DNA of 64,000 nucleotides from the NCBI GenBank assembly GCA_017979445.1, contig CM030714.1, positions 18,037,892 to 18,101,891 of the forward strand, read 5' to 3'. This document shows, one piece after another, positions 44,793-55,643 of the stretch. Origin of the DNA: Akebia trifoliata. Lineage: Eukaryota > Streptophyta > Magnoliopsida > Ranunculales > Lardizabalaceae. Below the pieces are notes generated by a model. It searched no databases, was not told where the DNA came from, and worked only from the letters and a program-made list of their open reading frames with translations. A program made the translations under genes and the position numbers. Every line of letters starts with the position of its first letter. Position 1 is the stretch's first letter.

Positions 44793-46303
44793 CACGTTCT
44801 CCTTCACAAGTGTTCATCGGATCAAACTGAAGGAATACCCACAACAACCATATTTTTTTAAGATAAATTTCTTTATCATTATTTCTAATGGTTGGTTTTA
44901 TGTGTAGATTACTTGAAGTTTTTTTGGGTGCTTGAATTTTGAAAATCTTGATTAGGTACACATTTCACATTCGTGAAATCAAAGTAAAAATCGATTTTTT
45001 AATGAAATGGACATGCAAGTCGACTCACTGATTTTTATGTACATGAAAATTCAAAATCAAATCTTTTAATAAAATGGACACCAAGTTAACCCATTGATTT
45101 TTATGTACATGGAATCTCAAAATTAATTTTTTTTATAAAATAGACATCGAGTTAACTCACTGATTTGTGTATGCATAGGAATGTCAAAATCGGATTTTTT
45201 GATAAAATTAGTATATGGGTTAGCACACTAATTTCATTGGACATAGGAAGAGGAAAAATTATTTTTACTTTTTCAAAATGCCATCAATGAGTCGACTCAA
45301 TGATTTGAGTGCACGTGGCATTACAATTGGATTCTTTTTTGCAAAATGTGTCCAAACTAATTCATTAATTTTTTTGGTGCCACGTAAGCATTATCAATCG
45401 TGGAATTTCACTATGCGACATTCGAAAAACTCACGTGGCAAAGATAAATTTTTGAAAAAATCATAGTTTGTTAATTTTGAGGATTTGTGTAACTTTGGAT
45501 TTTTCATTGATTTGGTGACTTTCCTAAAATCATGATTTTATATTCTTCAAAATTAATATTCGTAAATTGTTAATTTGAGAAATTTAATATTCACAATTTT
45601 CTATTTTGAAAAATTATTTTTATAAATTTCTAATTTAGGACTCATTATATTTGAAATTTTCTATTTTAGGAAGTTTATTTTTTCAAGTCCCCAACTTAGG
45701 TGCTTATTATGTATCCATAAACTTCTAATTTAGAATATTTCAAATTTTCTAGTTAGAAACTCCATTAGAAATTTTATATTCACAATCTTCTAACTTATAA
45801 AATCTTTATAAATTCTTATTTCAATTAATTGGAAAAGTATTTGCGTATATGGATTTGTGATTAAAAATATTGTCACGTGAGCTTTGAAGTATGAGCTAGA
45901 ATTATGGCTTTTACAAATATTTTCATTTTTGTGCGTTATTTGAGAAATCATGTAATATTTGGTTGAATATTAACCGTAAGATTCATTTAGCACATTCGAT
46001 ATAATTTAATGATAATGAGACCCTAACTTGACTTTAGTCTTTACCCATTGACCGTAGGATAATTTAGATCGTAGTAGAGACCGATCATCTAGATCAGGCG
46101 GGTTTGGTGCCTAATACCTTCCGAAACCCGTAATCCAACCCCTTACCCATTTTTCTTACTCATGGACCGACCCGATCCATTTTGGAGTTATCTATGCTTC
46201 CTAAACTTAAATTAGGTGGTGACTTTTTATTCCCTAAAAATTTCCAATTTACCAATCGGACCCCCATTCACCATTTAGTGGAAAGAAGGTCGAGGGGATT
46301 TCA
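44793..46303 (+). mobile_element. T2 3' LTR, right part
   Basis: Continues after C3. Contains about five units of ~66 bp (44940-45330, 'aaaatggacat-aagttaactcactgattt') and about five of ~45 bp (45540-45830, 'aattttctattttag'). The last 300 bp align with the other Tat LTRs: 'cctaataccttcc', 'ccattttggagtt', 'taggtggtgact', then 'gtcgaggggatttca' at the end. This gives a LTR of roughly 3.5 kb without C3. Confidence 0.7.
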
Positions 46304-47162
46304 GATGGGGCTACTATTCTCATCCCAACACTCTACTCATGGATAACTTCATCTGCCCTCTCTAATCTCTGTGCTCTGGTGACTACCTCGGAATAGTTCG
46401 TGATTTCAATTGCAACCATCCTACTCTTGAAGGAGATTTTAACCCCCTAACAAATCTTTCTGCTTTCATCTGGTTGGTGAAAATTAACTCGAGAGCATAA
46501 CGAGCCAATTGAGTAAAGCAAGATTCATACTAGTCCACTGTCATGTTCCCCTGTGTTAACCGCTCAAACTTCATCCTCTTTATGTCCCTGGCACTAACAA
46601 GAACATACTTTTCAAGAAACTTCCTCTGAAAGATTTTTCAACTATTCGGAATCCCTAGTTGTCTATCTCTTACTGATGTTCACCAGTGTGCAGCATCCCT
46701 TTGTAGCATGAAGGTGGCACATAAAACTTTCTGAGTATCTGCGCACTCCATGGTGCATAAGTATCTGTTGGACTCTTGCAACCATTCTTCAACCATAGTA
46801 AGGTCCGTAGTTTCATCAAAACTGGGAGGTCTCATACTTCTGTACTCTCTCAAAAGGACACCTAGCACTACCTGCATACCACTCGGTATCTCTACAGGTG
46901 GGGGTGGTGGTATATCATGCTTTGACGTAGTCTCAGGTGTATGTGCACCCGACTGGTTCTGCCCCCTTGTATCCCTATTATCTGTCTCATAAAGGCCAGT
47001 TGTTCTTCCATCATCTTGGATTGTATTTCCTCTAATCTTGTCTGAATTTGGGAGAGTGTCGTTATGGCTTGAACCATAGTCTCCATCTCCGTAGACTGTC
47101 TAGACTCAGATGACCTGACATCTGTGGGAGTCCTCTTGTTTGGCCTACCTTTGCCTACTATT
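46304..47162 (-). pseudogene. gag: C1 gag, N-terminal part, decayed
   Basis: Minus strand, aligned to C2 gag (51472 onward). The start codon reads ATA at 47162-47160 where C2 has ATG. The stretch 47086-46892 includes 'MVQAITTLSQIQTRLEE' and 'MMEEQLAFMRQIIG'. The stretch 46877-46680 includes 'MRPPSFDETTDLTMVEEWLQESNRYLCTMECADTQK' in two blocks and 'CATFMLQRDAAHW', the start of the capsid-like domain. After 46680 the frame is broken but homology continues to about 46310, into a part of gag that C2 has lost. The zinc knuckle and protease are not present on this side. It is the 5' coding part of C1. Confidence 0.75.
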
Positions 47163-47439
47163 GTATAATGTCTGCAATTTAAACAATCTTTATAAGTTCT
47201 CCCAAATCCGAAAGTTATCTCATCAAAATCATAGGTAGAGTACTAATTATACATCAAACATTTATGCATATAAATGTTTTTCACTTAATTCTACGCAATC
47301 CATTAACTCCTCAAATAACAATTACCTCATACTTAATATTCTTATGGAATTTCTACTTTTCCTAACTCAATCCCCATTCTAAACTTTAATAAGCCGCAAG
47401 ACACAAAAGACCTCTCGTCCCATTCGAAACTGATATTGA
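47163..47439 (-). other. C1 leader between PBS and gag
   Basis: About 280 bp, non-coding, aligned with 51276-51471 of C2. Confidence 0.6.
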
Positions 47440-47451
47440 GCTCTGATACCA
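47440..47451 (-). other. C1 primer-binding site
   Basis: Minus strand TGGTATCAGAGC, complementary to initiator tRNA-Met, three bases beyond the LTR end. Confidence 0.88.
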
Positions 47452-47454
47452 AGT

Positions 47455-48034
47455 TGTCAAGCCCTGAAATCCAAACACAAATCCCGAGGATTCCTCTGTT
47501 AGAATCTTGAGGTGTGGGGTAAACATATACACAACCTGATGAAGGAAAATAAGAATAATAATACGAAAAGATGAAAAATATACGCAATAGAAAATTATAC
47601 TGAATAACCTCAAATCAGAGTAGCGGAAGCTAAATAGTCACAGCCACAATCTGTGGCAATCCTCAACATCATGTCCATATCCCAATATACAAATCCCCAA
47701 AAGAATACATCATCTCCCACAAGATTTCAAATCAAAAAAATAAATAAATAACTTTTGAACTCCTAAAGTGATCTTTAAATTGATGGGGGTTGTAAATCAT
47801 CGACATAACCTTCTATGGGAACCTCCTTGAATGGCTCCTCGTAAGTAGGCTCCTCAGAAGTTGGGCAATTTGAAAAGGTGAAGGATAAGGTGAGTAACAG
47901 GGGGATGTTACTCAGCAGGATAAACGTCGTTCTAACAACAAGTCATACATGCACGAGTAATCATCTAAAGAGTTAAATCATGCAGATTTTTCATTATGTA
48001 ATATACGAGAATTGTCTAAGTATAATTACCAAAC
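47455..48034 (-). mobile_element. C1 5' LTR, first fragment
   Basis: Aligned with 28293-28860 of the 3' LTR. Stops at 48034, where C2 is inserted after CAAAC. It resumes at 58873. Confidence 0.85.
48030..48034. repeat. Target-site duplication of C2 (left, CAAAC)
   Basis: Identical to 58873-58877. Confidence 0.88.
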
Positions 48035-51000
48035 TGTAATACCCCAAGTTTCTACTTCATATCTCAAGGAAACGAAGTAGTGAAAATCTCGAGAAATTAT
48101 TTTGATAAAGAACCTAGGATAAAATACTCATATTATGTTCGGTTCATTGCTAATGAAATCTAACTTGCTATTGACCTTAAAATGGTTGAAAAACCTATTC
48201 TAGCTTATAAATACGCTCAAATTCAAGTTTGGACTGAAAAATTAAGAAAATCCTCGAATTTCATGTTAAATGGGAACTAAAAATAATGAATTCTTGGTAG
48301 AACGGGAATTTGTAAAATCTGAATACACCATTTGGCCAGTGGTGAAAAACAATAAAGAATGGAGTATTTATTCACCAAATTCAGAGTTCGGAAAGTCAAG
48401 TTATCATCGAAAATAGAAACAATATGAAATTACCAACTTTGCCCTCAAGGTCTTAAATAAAGAGAATCTAATTTCCTATTATTTACTTTTCCTTTTCTCT
48501 AATAACCTTCATGCCCTAGCTGTTGGACAAACCAAGGGTTTCTACTTTTTTCCCTTAGATTCTTCGAAGTCGAACGACCATTGAACTTTGACAACAACAA
48601 AAGAAGTGAAGTCGACGTCGAGCTCTACAAGCTCACAATCTTGGAATCCAACTTCTGTTTCGTACTCTCCGCTTCTCACCAAAAATCAACAAGTGGGTTT
48701 TGACTCATCCCACTCGAGGATTTACTTACTTGGGAAAGGATTGTTCTTCATCATAAAAAATGGAGGGGGTATTTTCTCTAAGAATAGCGCAGCAACCCGG
48801 GCATCTCGCATCCAAGACCACGAATCTTGACCTTCGCACCACTCTTTGGCTCCAATCAACCATCGAAAGCTATACAGGTAGGAGGCCTTCCCTTCTACCA
48901 TCAAGTTGTATGATAGTTTCCATAGAATATAGATTTCATCATTGATGTTATTCTCCTCTGAGGATGTATCGAAGAATCGACAAAGTTCACATAGTTTCAA
49001 TTGAGTTAAGCATGGTTTGAGATTTCCATCAAGTTGATTTCCATGTTAGGAATAGGGGTTTGACATGTTTTTATCATGCTTTAACATTAGATTCATGGGT
49101 GGGTTGAAGGTATTGAAGAAAGAAAAATCCGAAAAATGATCGAAAAACCCAAATTTCACGAATGTGTTCAGTACTATCCGCAGGAGTTGTCGGTTCTACC
49201 GACACCTGTCGAAGGCCATTCTGTTGGTTTCACAGACAGAATGACGCTTCTATCACCGACGAAACAGGAAATAGTTTGATCAAAAATACTTTTGGTTTTT
49301 GGGTTGTCTTCCTCATGCCTTACACATATTTCTCCACTCTGCATTTCATTAGAAATATTTAAGTTTCCATTTACTTTAAGTTATTTAATGAAATTAAGGT
49401 TTTACCCCAATTTCGGAACAAAGGGAATTGTTCAAGATTCAAATCTCAAAGGAAAAAAATCCAAAATTTGATTTCAAGAACAAAACGTAAATTTTGACAT
49501 TTTCGACAAGTTTTCAAAAGCCAACATCTTTCATATTACTTTGAATTAAGCTATAAAACTTATATGGTGTCGAATCAAATGTTCAAGGCTTTCATTTCCA
49601 AAAACCCATTTTCAATTTTGACAATTTTGAAAAAAAAATTCATTTTTCTAACAATTAGTCAAATTTTGACAGCTTCCTAACTTTTACGTCTTATGATTTT
49701 ATCGTGGTTTCTAAGCCTTTGGACTCAACCCAAACCATCTAATGGAATTGGTTGATGTCCTATGGGCCTTGAATAACTTAAAAAAATATACTTTGATAGA
49801 TAGATAGGAAGTTAAATAATGGGTTATTCGATTGATTGATGAATGGAAAGGAAAAACGTAGGTTCTCGACTGAATGATGGGACAGTGCCTCTAGTCGTAT
49901 ACGATGGCCATGCCATATAAGACATGACAGATGGATAGATGGATGGGTTGATAGATTGATGGAAGGACAGATGGATATTACTAGAGGATACTACCGAGCT
50001 TGCTTGTATGTTTATAATAAAAAAAACTGGTATATATTGTAAACAAACAAACTATTTTGTTTACCAGAAAAGAGTTGTAGAAAACTTAAAAAGAATGATA
50101 CGTTACTGTAAATCCATAAGCGACGGGTCAATCTAGGATTAACACTAGATGTCATATCCTCTTTGGTATTATGGGATACTTTAGAGCATATTACAACTTC
50201 TGAGATCAGAGAATTTTTTTTACTTTTTTGGGAAACATTGTATGTAAAGGCGATCTCTGTATAGTGTAGAGGTAGGTGGGATTCACATGCATTTCCTCTT
50301 GATAGGCTTTAACACGAGGGGTATCCTGAGTTAGTTAGTGATAATTGTTAGTCTGTAGTTGTCAAATAGTCGACCTCACCGTTAGTTGAACTTAGTAATG
50401 GGTTCTTGGTCAGCGATCAGTCTAAACTGGATAAATGGTTATCCTACCGTGGTATGTTAGACCAACCACAAAATCAGATTATAACGATAGGATTCCACGT
50501 CAAATTTGAAGTTTGAAATATCAAAATTCCATAGTCGAGACAGTTATATCGATGTGATCCTCTGCTCTCTTAGCGACTACACCGCCGTATTCGTATTATG
50601 TACCTTTTCTTTAATTGAAATATTGATAGACGGTTTCCTTTTGAAAATTGTATACGTTATTTTGATAATAGATTGAAATTATTGAAATTGTTTGCTAATT
50701 ATGTTTAGACAATTTCTCGTATATAAAATTATGAAACGTCTGTATGATTTAACTGTTTAGATGATTACTCGTGCATGTATGACTCGTTGTTAGAACGGCG
50801 TTCATCCTATTAAGTAACATCCCCCTTTTACCCATCATATCCTTCATCCCTTTCAGATTGTCCAGCTTTTGAGGAGCCTACTATCGGGGAGTCATTTGAG
50901 GAGGTCCCTTTGGAAGGTTATGTCAATGATCCACAACCTCCATAAATTTGAAGATCACTTTAGAAGTTTAGATACTATCTATCTTTTGATGCTAAATTTT

Positions 51001-51260
51001 ATGGGTGATGATGTATTGCTTTTGTTGGAGTTCTATTTGGGATGTGGATATGATGTTAAGGTTTGCCACAGATTGTGACTGTGTTTATTTAACTTCCGCT
51101 ACTCTGATTAGAGGTCATTTAGTATCGTTTTTCTTTATATTTTCATCTCTTAATATTATTATTCTTCTTTGATTATCAGGTTGTGTGTATGTCTATTTCA
51201 CACCCCGAGATTCTAATTAAAAAATCCTCAAGATTCGTGTTTCGATTTCGGGGTGTGACT
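48035..51260 (+). mobile_element. C2 5' LTR
   Basis: 3226 bp, starting TGTAATACCCC and ending GGGGTGTGACT, where the last base of the expected CA end is T. A GATA/GATG/GATT tetranucleotide tract is at about 49795-49980. Small open frames (48588-48830, 49162-49362, 50869-51078) have counterparts in the 3' LTR only as repeat sequence and are not credible genes. Confidence 0.88.
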
Positions 51261-51263
51261 GCT

Positions 51264-51275
51264 TGGTATCAGAGC
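51264..51275 (+). other. C2 primer-binding site
   Basis: TGGTATCAGAGC (initiator tRNA-Met type), three bases after the LTR. Confidence 0.9.
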
Positions 51276-51471
51276 TCAATATTAGTTTTGAATGGGACAA
51301 AAACTCTCTTCTGTGTCTATAAATCTGTTAGAATGTAGATTGGGGGATTAGGATTTGGAAAATTAGGAAATTCCTTAGGAATCACGAACTGAGTAATATT
51401 AAGTAAAAGATGTTAATGCATAGACACTCGATGTATAATTAGTACTATGCCTATATTGCAGACATTATACG

Positions 51472-52160
51472 ATGGCAGGTAGAGGTAAGCCAAACAAGAG
51501 GACTCGACCCATAGATGAAGGGACGTCTAAGCCTAGACAGCCAATGGAGATCGAGTCTATGGTTCAAGCCATAACGACTCTCTCCCAAAGTTAGACAATA
51601 TTAGAGGAAAGACAAGCCAAGATGATGGAAGAACAACTGGCTTTTATGAGGTAGATAATAGGGATGTTAGGAGGGCAGAATCAGTTGGGTGCACACACAC
51701 CTCAGACTACATCAGAGCATGATGTACCACCACCCCCACCTGTAGAGATACTGAGAGGTATGCAAGTAATGCGACCACATTACCAGGGTCACACAGGAGT
51801 AAGAGGCCTCCTAGTTTTGATGGAACTGCGGACCCTACTGTGGCTGAAGAATGGCTGCAAGAGTCCGACAGATACTTATGCATCATGGAGTGCTCAGACA
51901 CTCAGAAAGTTTTATGTGTCGCCTTCATGCTTCAAAGGGATGCTGCATACTGGTGGACATCGGTGAGAGATAATCAACCAGGGATTCAAAACAATTGGAA
52001 AACCTTTCAGAAGAAGTTCCTTGAAAAGTACGTTCTTGCCAGCACCAGGGACAAACTAGTAAATAAACGATTAGGTGTTATGAGTGTGACGAGCTTGGGC
52101 ATTTGAGAAGACAGTGCCCCAAGATCCCCCAACAGTCACGTGACTCGATGACCCAGGCAA
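51472..52160 (+). pseudogene. gag: C2 gag, decayed and internally deleted
   Basis: ATG at 51472. TAG stops in frame at 51592-51594 and 51652-51654 stand where C1 has Gln codons. The capsid-like part is readable at 51840-52060 ('AEEWLQESDRYLCIMECSDTQK' in two pieces, 'WKTFQKKFLEKYV'). The zinc knuckle CYECDELGHLRRQCP follows at 52075-52119. The distance between capsid and knuckle is far too short, so a few hundred bases of gag were deleted around 52060-52075. The family role is to form the particle and bind RNA. Confidence 0.75.
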
Positions 52161-52199
52161 GGGTCTATGCTATGACATAGGCAGTTGCTACCACTTCAG

Positions 52200-52640
52200 A
52201 AGATGTCGTAGAAAGTACAATCATGTTATACAACTGTTTAGTACATGTGCTGATAGACTCGGGTTCTATGCATTCTTTCATATCTTCTAGTATGATAGAA
52301 AAGCTAGAATTATCCGTAATAGACGCAGAAAGGACACTCTCACTGTTAACACCCTTAGGAAATAAGACAGTGCCACATCGTATATGTAAATCATGTGTTC
52401 TTAAGATAGGGGATAGTACGTTTGAACTAGATTTGATGGTTTTAGACCTTTGGGACTTAGACATCATCCTTGGTATGAACTAGCTAGTAGCGTATCATGC
52501 AATTATAGATTGCTATGCAAAAACATTTCGGTTTAGTGCACCAGGACAATTAGAATTCAAGTTCAAGGGATTCCGAAATCGTATGGTCTGAATGATAAAA
52601 TCATCTCGAAATGGTGCTAATTTGGGAAAGATGTATGTCA
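52200..52640 (+). pseudogene. pol: C2 aspartic protease, decayed
   Basis: The open stretch 52223-52483 carries 'VLIDSGSMHSFISSSM', the active site in the DSG form (chromovirus proteases often have D-[TS/P]-G at this place), then 'LDLMVLDLWDLDIILGMN', the typical C-terminal hydrophobic block. A TAG at 52481-52483 replaces the conserved Trp that normally follows this block. After that the linker toward RT continues with stops. Confidence 0.75.
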
Positions 52641-52699
52641 TTAATACTACCGTTAATGAGGTGAACGAAGAGTCAATAAAGAAAGAGGCAATTTGAATA

Positions 52700-53627
52700 G
52701 TGTGTGATTATCCCGATGTCTTTCCGAAAAAAGTTATCTAGGTTATTCCCAATCAGGAAGATTGATTTCTCAATTAAACTGATCCCAGGAACTAAACCCA
52801 TATCAATTCTACCTTACCGAATGGCCCCAGTAGAAATAAAGTAGTTGAAAATTCAATTGGAGGAATTGACAAATTTGGGGTTCATTCGTCCAAGTGGCTC
52901 ACCTTGGGGTGCTCCAACTTTATTCGTAAAGAAGAAGGATGGGTCAATGAGGTTATGCATTGACTATCGAAAACTAAACCAAGTGACTATAAAGAACAAG
53001 TATCCACTTCCCAGGATTGATAATCTGTTTGACCAACTAAGAGGTGCAAAGTACTTCTCAAAAATCGATCTAAAATCGGGGTACCACCAGTTGAGGATAA
53101 AAGAGGAGGATGTTTCGAAGACAGCATTCCGAACACGATTAGGGCACTTTGAGTACCTAATAATGTCCTTCGATCCGACTAATGCACCTGCAGTATTCAT
53201 GGATTTCATGCAACGAGTATTTTGGGATTTCCTGAATGTCTTCATTATCGTCTTCATTGAAGATATTCTGATCTATTCAAAGACGGAGTTTGAGCATGAA
53301 GATCATTTAAATATCATACTTCACAGATTGCACCAAGAGAAACTTTATGCGAAGTTTTCCAAGTATGAATTCTGGTTAGATGAAGTGAAGTACTTGGGTC
53401 TTGTGATTTCTAAGAGTGGGATATATGTGGACCCGTCGAAGATTGAAGCGGTCATGTATTGGTAGAGGCCGACTACAATTACCAAGATCAGGAGTTTCCT
53501 CGAGCTTGCAGGATACTACCATAGGTTTGTAGAAGGCTTCTCCAAAATAGCTTCGTCATTAACGAAGTTAACCCAAAAAGGGGTCAAGTTTGAGTGGACC
53601 GATTACAACGAAACAGCATTCCAAGAG
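52700..53627 (+). pseudogene. pol: C2 reverse transcriptase, decayed
   Basis: Open from 52845 to 53465. Blocks: '[33 protein letters not shown]' (two adjoining motifs), '[24 protein letters not shown]', '[17 protein letters not shown]', '[14 protein letters not shown]', and the catalytic block, which reads FIEDIL rather than FIDDIL, so the first of the two metal-binding Asp of that block is Glu. A TAG at 53463-53465 cuts the frame at a Trp-like position. The thumb continues in frame to about 53600. This RT would not be expected to work. Confidence 0.85.
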
Positions 53628-54080
53628 TTGAAGACTCAACTGACCACGACACCCGTTTTGATAGTCCCCAAGCCAAGAGAGAAATATGTCATTTATGCCA
53701 ATGCTTCTCATACGGGACTTGGGTGTGTACTAATGCAGGATGGTTGGGTAATTACTTATGCCTCAAGACAACTGAAGATTCACGAGAAGAACTATTTGAT
53801 CCATGATTTAGAGCTGGCGGTCATAGTGCACGCCCTCAAGGTTTGGAAACACTATTTGTACGGGAAGACTTTTGAAGTATACTCAAACCACGAGAGCCTC
53901 AAGTATTTATTCTCGCAGAAAGATTTGAACATGAGGCAAAGACGGTGGATGGAGTACCTGAAGGATTATGACTTTACATTGCATTACCATCTCGGTAAGG
54001 CTAATATAGTAACAGATGCGTTGAGTCATAAGAAAGATGGGATGTTTGCCCACATAAGGATCGAGGAATGGAAGTGCTAG
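53628..54080 (+). pseudogene. pol: C2 RNase H, active-site residues replaced
   Basis: An open stretch of 150 residues. The first block reads '[15 protein letters not shown]', where the family has Asp in place of the Asn. The second, '[18 protein letters not shown]', keeps Glu. The third, '[12 protein letters not shown]', has Asn where the family has Asp. The last, '[11 protein letters not shown]', keeps Asp. Two of the acidic residues are therefore lost by G-to-A changes. Followed by a stop and the tether to integrase. Confidence 0.8.
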
Positions 54081-55140
54081 AAACTGCAACTGGTTATGCA
54101 TTTCACATCCTCTCAGAAATAGATGAACAAAAATCTTATGTAGCTCAGATGCGAGTACAACCCCAAATCATTGAGAAGGTCATAGAAGCACAAAAGACAG
54201 ATAGAAATTGAAAATATATCAGAAAAAGGCCGAGGACCTCGATGAGCCAAATTGGAGAATTCATGACGATGGTGGCATAAGATTCAAGAATAGACTTTGG
54301 GTTTCTCATGATATTTTGTTGGGAAAGGACATAATGGATGAAGCCTATAGGTCATATTTTTCTATTCACCCCGGGAGTACAAAGATGTATCAAGACATGA
54401 AAAGAAATTTTTGGTGGCCAGGGATGAAAAAACACATTGTCCAGTATGTGAGTCATTGTATGACATGTCAGCAAGTAAAAGCTGAGCATAAGAGGTTTGC
54501 AGGGTTGTTGCAACCACTTCCTATTCCAGAATGGAAATGGGAGCACATGACTATGGATTTTGTTTGTGGATTGTCGAATGCTAGAGATGGGACTGATGCA
54601 GTTTGGGTCATTGTGGATAGACTTACTAAATCAGCTCATTTTCTACCGATCAAGATGACTTATATTGTGGATAGATTGAGCAGGATATATGTCTCAGAGA
54701 TTGTGAAGTTACATGGAGTCCCAGCTTCGATTGTGTCTGATAGGGACCCACGTTTTACATCTCAATTCTGGTAGAGTTTTCAAGTTGCATTTGGCACGAA
54801 GCTAAAGGTGAGTACAACATTCTACCAACAGACTGATGGATAGTCAAAACATGTTATACAGATACTAGAAGATATGTTGAGGGCTTGTGTGTTAGAGTTT
54901 GGGGGAGATTGAAAGAACCATTTGGCATTAGTCGAGTTCACCTATAACAATAGTTACCAATCTAGTATTGGCATGGCACCGTTTAAGGCATTGTGTGGTA
55001 GGCCGTGTAAATTACTGAATTGTTGGCCGGAAATTGGGGATGGTATTTTATTGGGACCCAACATCGTCGTAAAGATTACGAAGAAGATTAGGACCATTCG
55101 AGAAAAGTTACGAGTCGCACAGAGTCAATAGAAAAGCTAC
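54081..55140 (+). pseudogene. pol: C2 integrase core, decayed
   Basis: The open stretch 54208-54774 has the zinc-finger remnants ('[14 protein letters not shown]', 'CMTCQQVK'; the first His of the finger appears as Tyr), the first core Asp ('TMDFVCGL'), '[15 protein letters not shown]' and the second Asp ('[13 protein letters not shown]'). TAG at 54772-54774, TAG at 54841-54843 and TGA at 54910-54912 stand at Trp, Gln and Trp codons. The third catalytic residue (Glu) reads Lys ('SKHVIQILEDML'). The stretch 54922-55131 continues with 'NNSYQSSIGMAPFKALCG'. Non-functional. Confidence 0.82.
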
Positions 55141-55610
55141 ACCGATCATCGTCGATGATTGTTAGAATTTGTGGTGGGCGACTTCGTATTTTTGAAGATT
55201 TCTCCCAAAGAGGGGAATCAACAGGTTTGGGATTAAGGGTAAAATGAATTCGAGGTATGTGGGACCGTTTGAAATCATAGACAGAGTTGGCACGATTGCA
55301 TAGAAGTTGGCATTACCCGCCCAGTTGGAAAAGATTCATAATGTATTTCATGTATCCATGTTGAGAAAATACGAACCGGACCCATTCCATATTATTGATT
55401 GGCAATCTCTGAACCTTGAGGAAGACATATCTTATGAGGAAAGGCCAGTGCAAATTCTCTATCGTAAAGAGAAGATTTGATATCGTAAGCTATTCCGTTA
55501 GTGAAAGTACTTTTAAGACATCATAACGTCGAGGAAGCGACTTGGGAAAAAGAAGCAAAAATACAGACTCAATTTCTGGACTTATTCTTGGATTGAGGTA
55601 TGTTTTAATT
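55141..55610 (+). pseudogene. pol: C2 integrase C-terminus with GPY/F module and chromodomain
   Basis: Broken frames, readable as 'VGDFVFLKISP', 'SRYVGPFEIIDRVG' (GPY/F), 'NVFHVSMLRKY', and then 'HHNVEEATWEKE' at about 55525-55560, the end of a chromodomain. This places the element in the chromoviruses. Stops occur at several Trp/Gln/Arg positions. Confidence 0.75.
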
Positions 55611-55630
55611 TTGAGGATGAAATTTTATTT

Positions 55631-55643
55631 AAGGGGGGGAAGA
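55631..55643 (+). other. C2 polypurine tract
   Basis: AAGGGGGGGAAGA directly before the 3' LTR. Confidence 0.88.

Larger units (their letters stand above)
34426..46303 (+). mobile_element. T2: 5'-truncated Tat-like element, plus strand
   Basis: Starts inside its leader, with no 5' LTR or PBS. It has gag (34853-about 35970), a pre-RT fragment (36598-37029), a long repeat-rich 3' UTR, a PPT (39577-39590) and a 3' LTR (39591-46303) carrying the solo LTR C3. RT, RNase H and integrase are missing. The element separates C1 RT from C1 gag. Both ends of the C1 break lack sequence, so no target duplication can be found. Either T2 was truncated by a deletion that also took C1 protease, or the junction is a recombination product. 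Confidence 0.75.

Noticed and set aside
48722..49000. Similar 92-codon frames at 48722-49000 and 56330-56608 (minus)
   Set aside because: They are equal because they lie in the two LTRs of C2; not evidence of a conserved gene.
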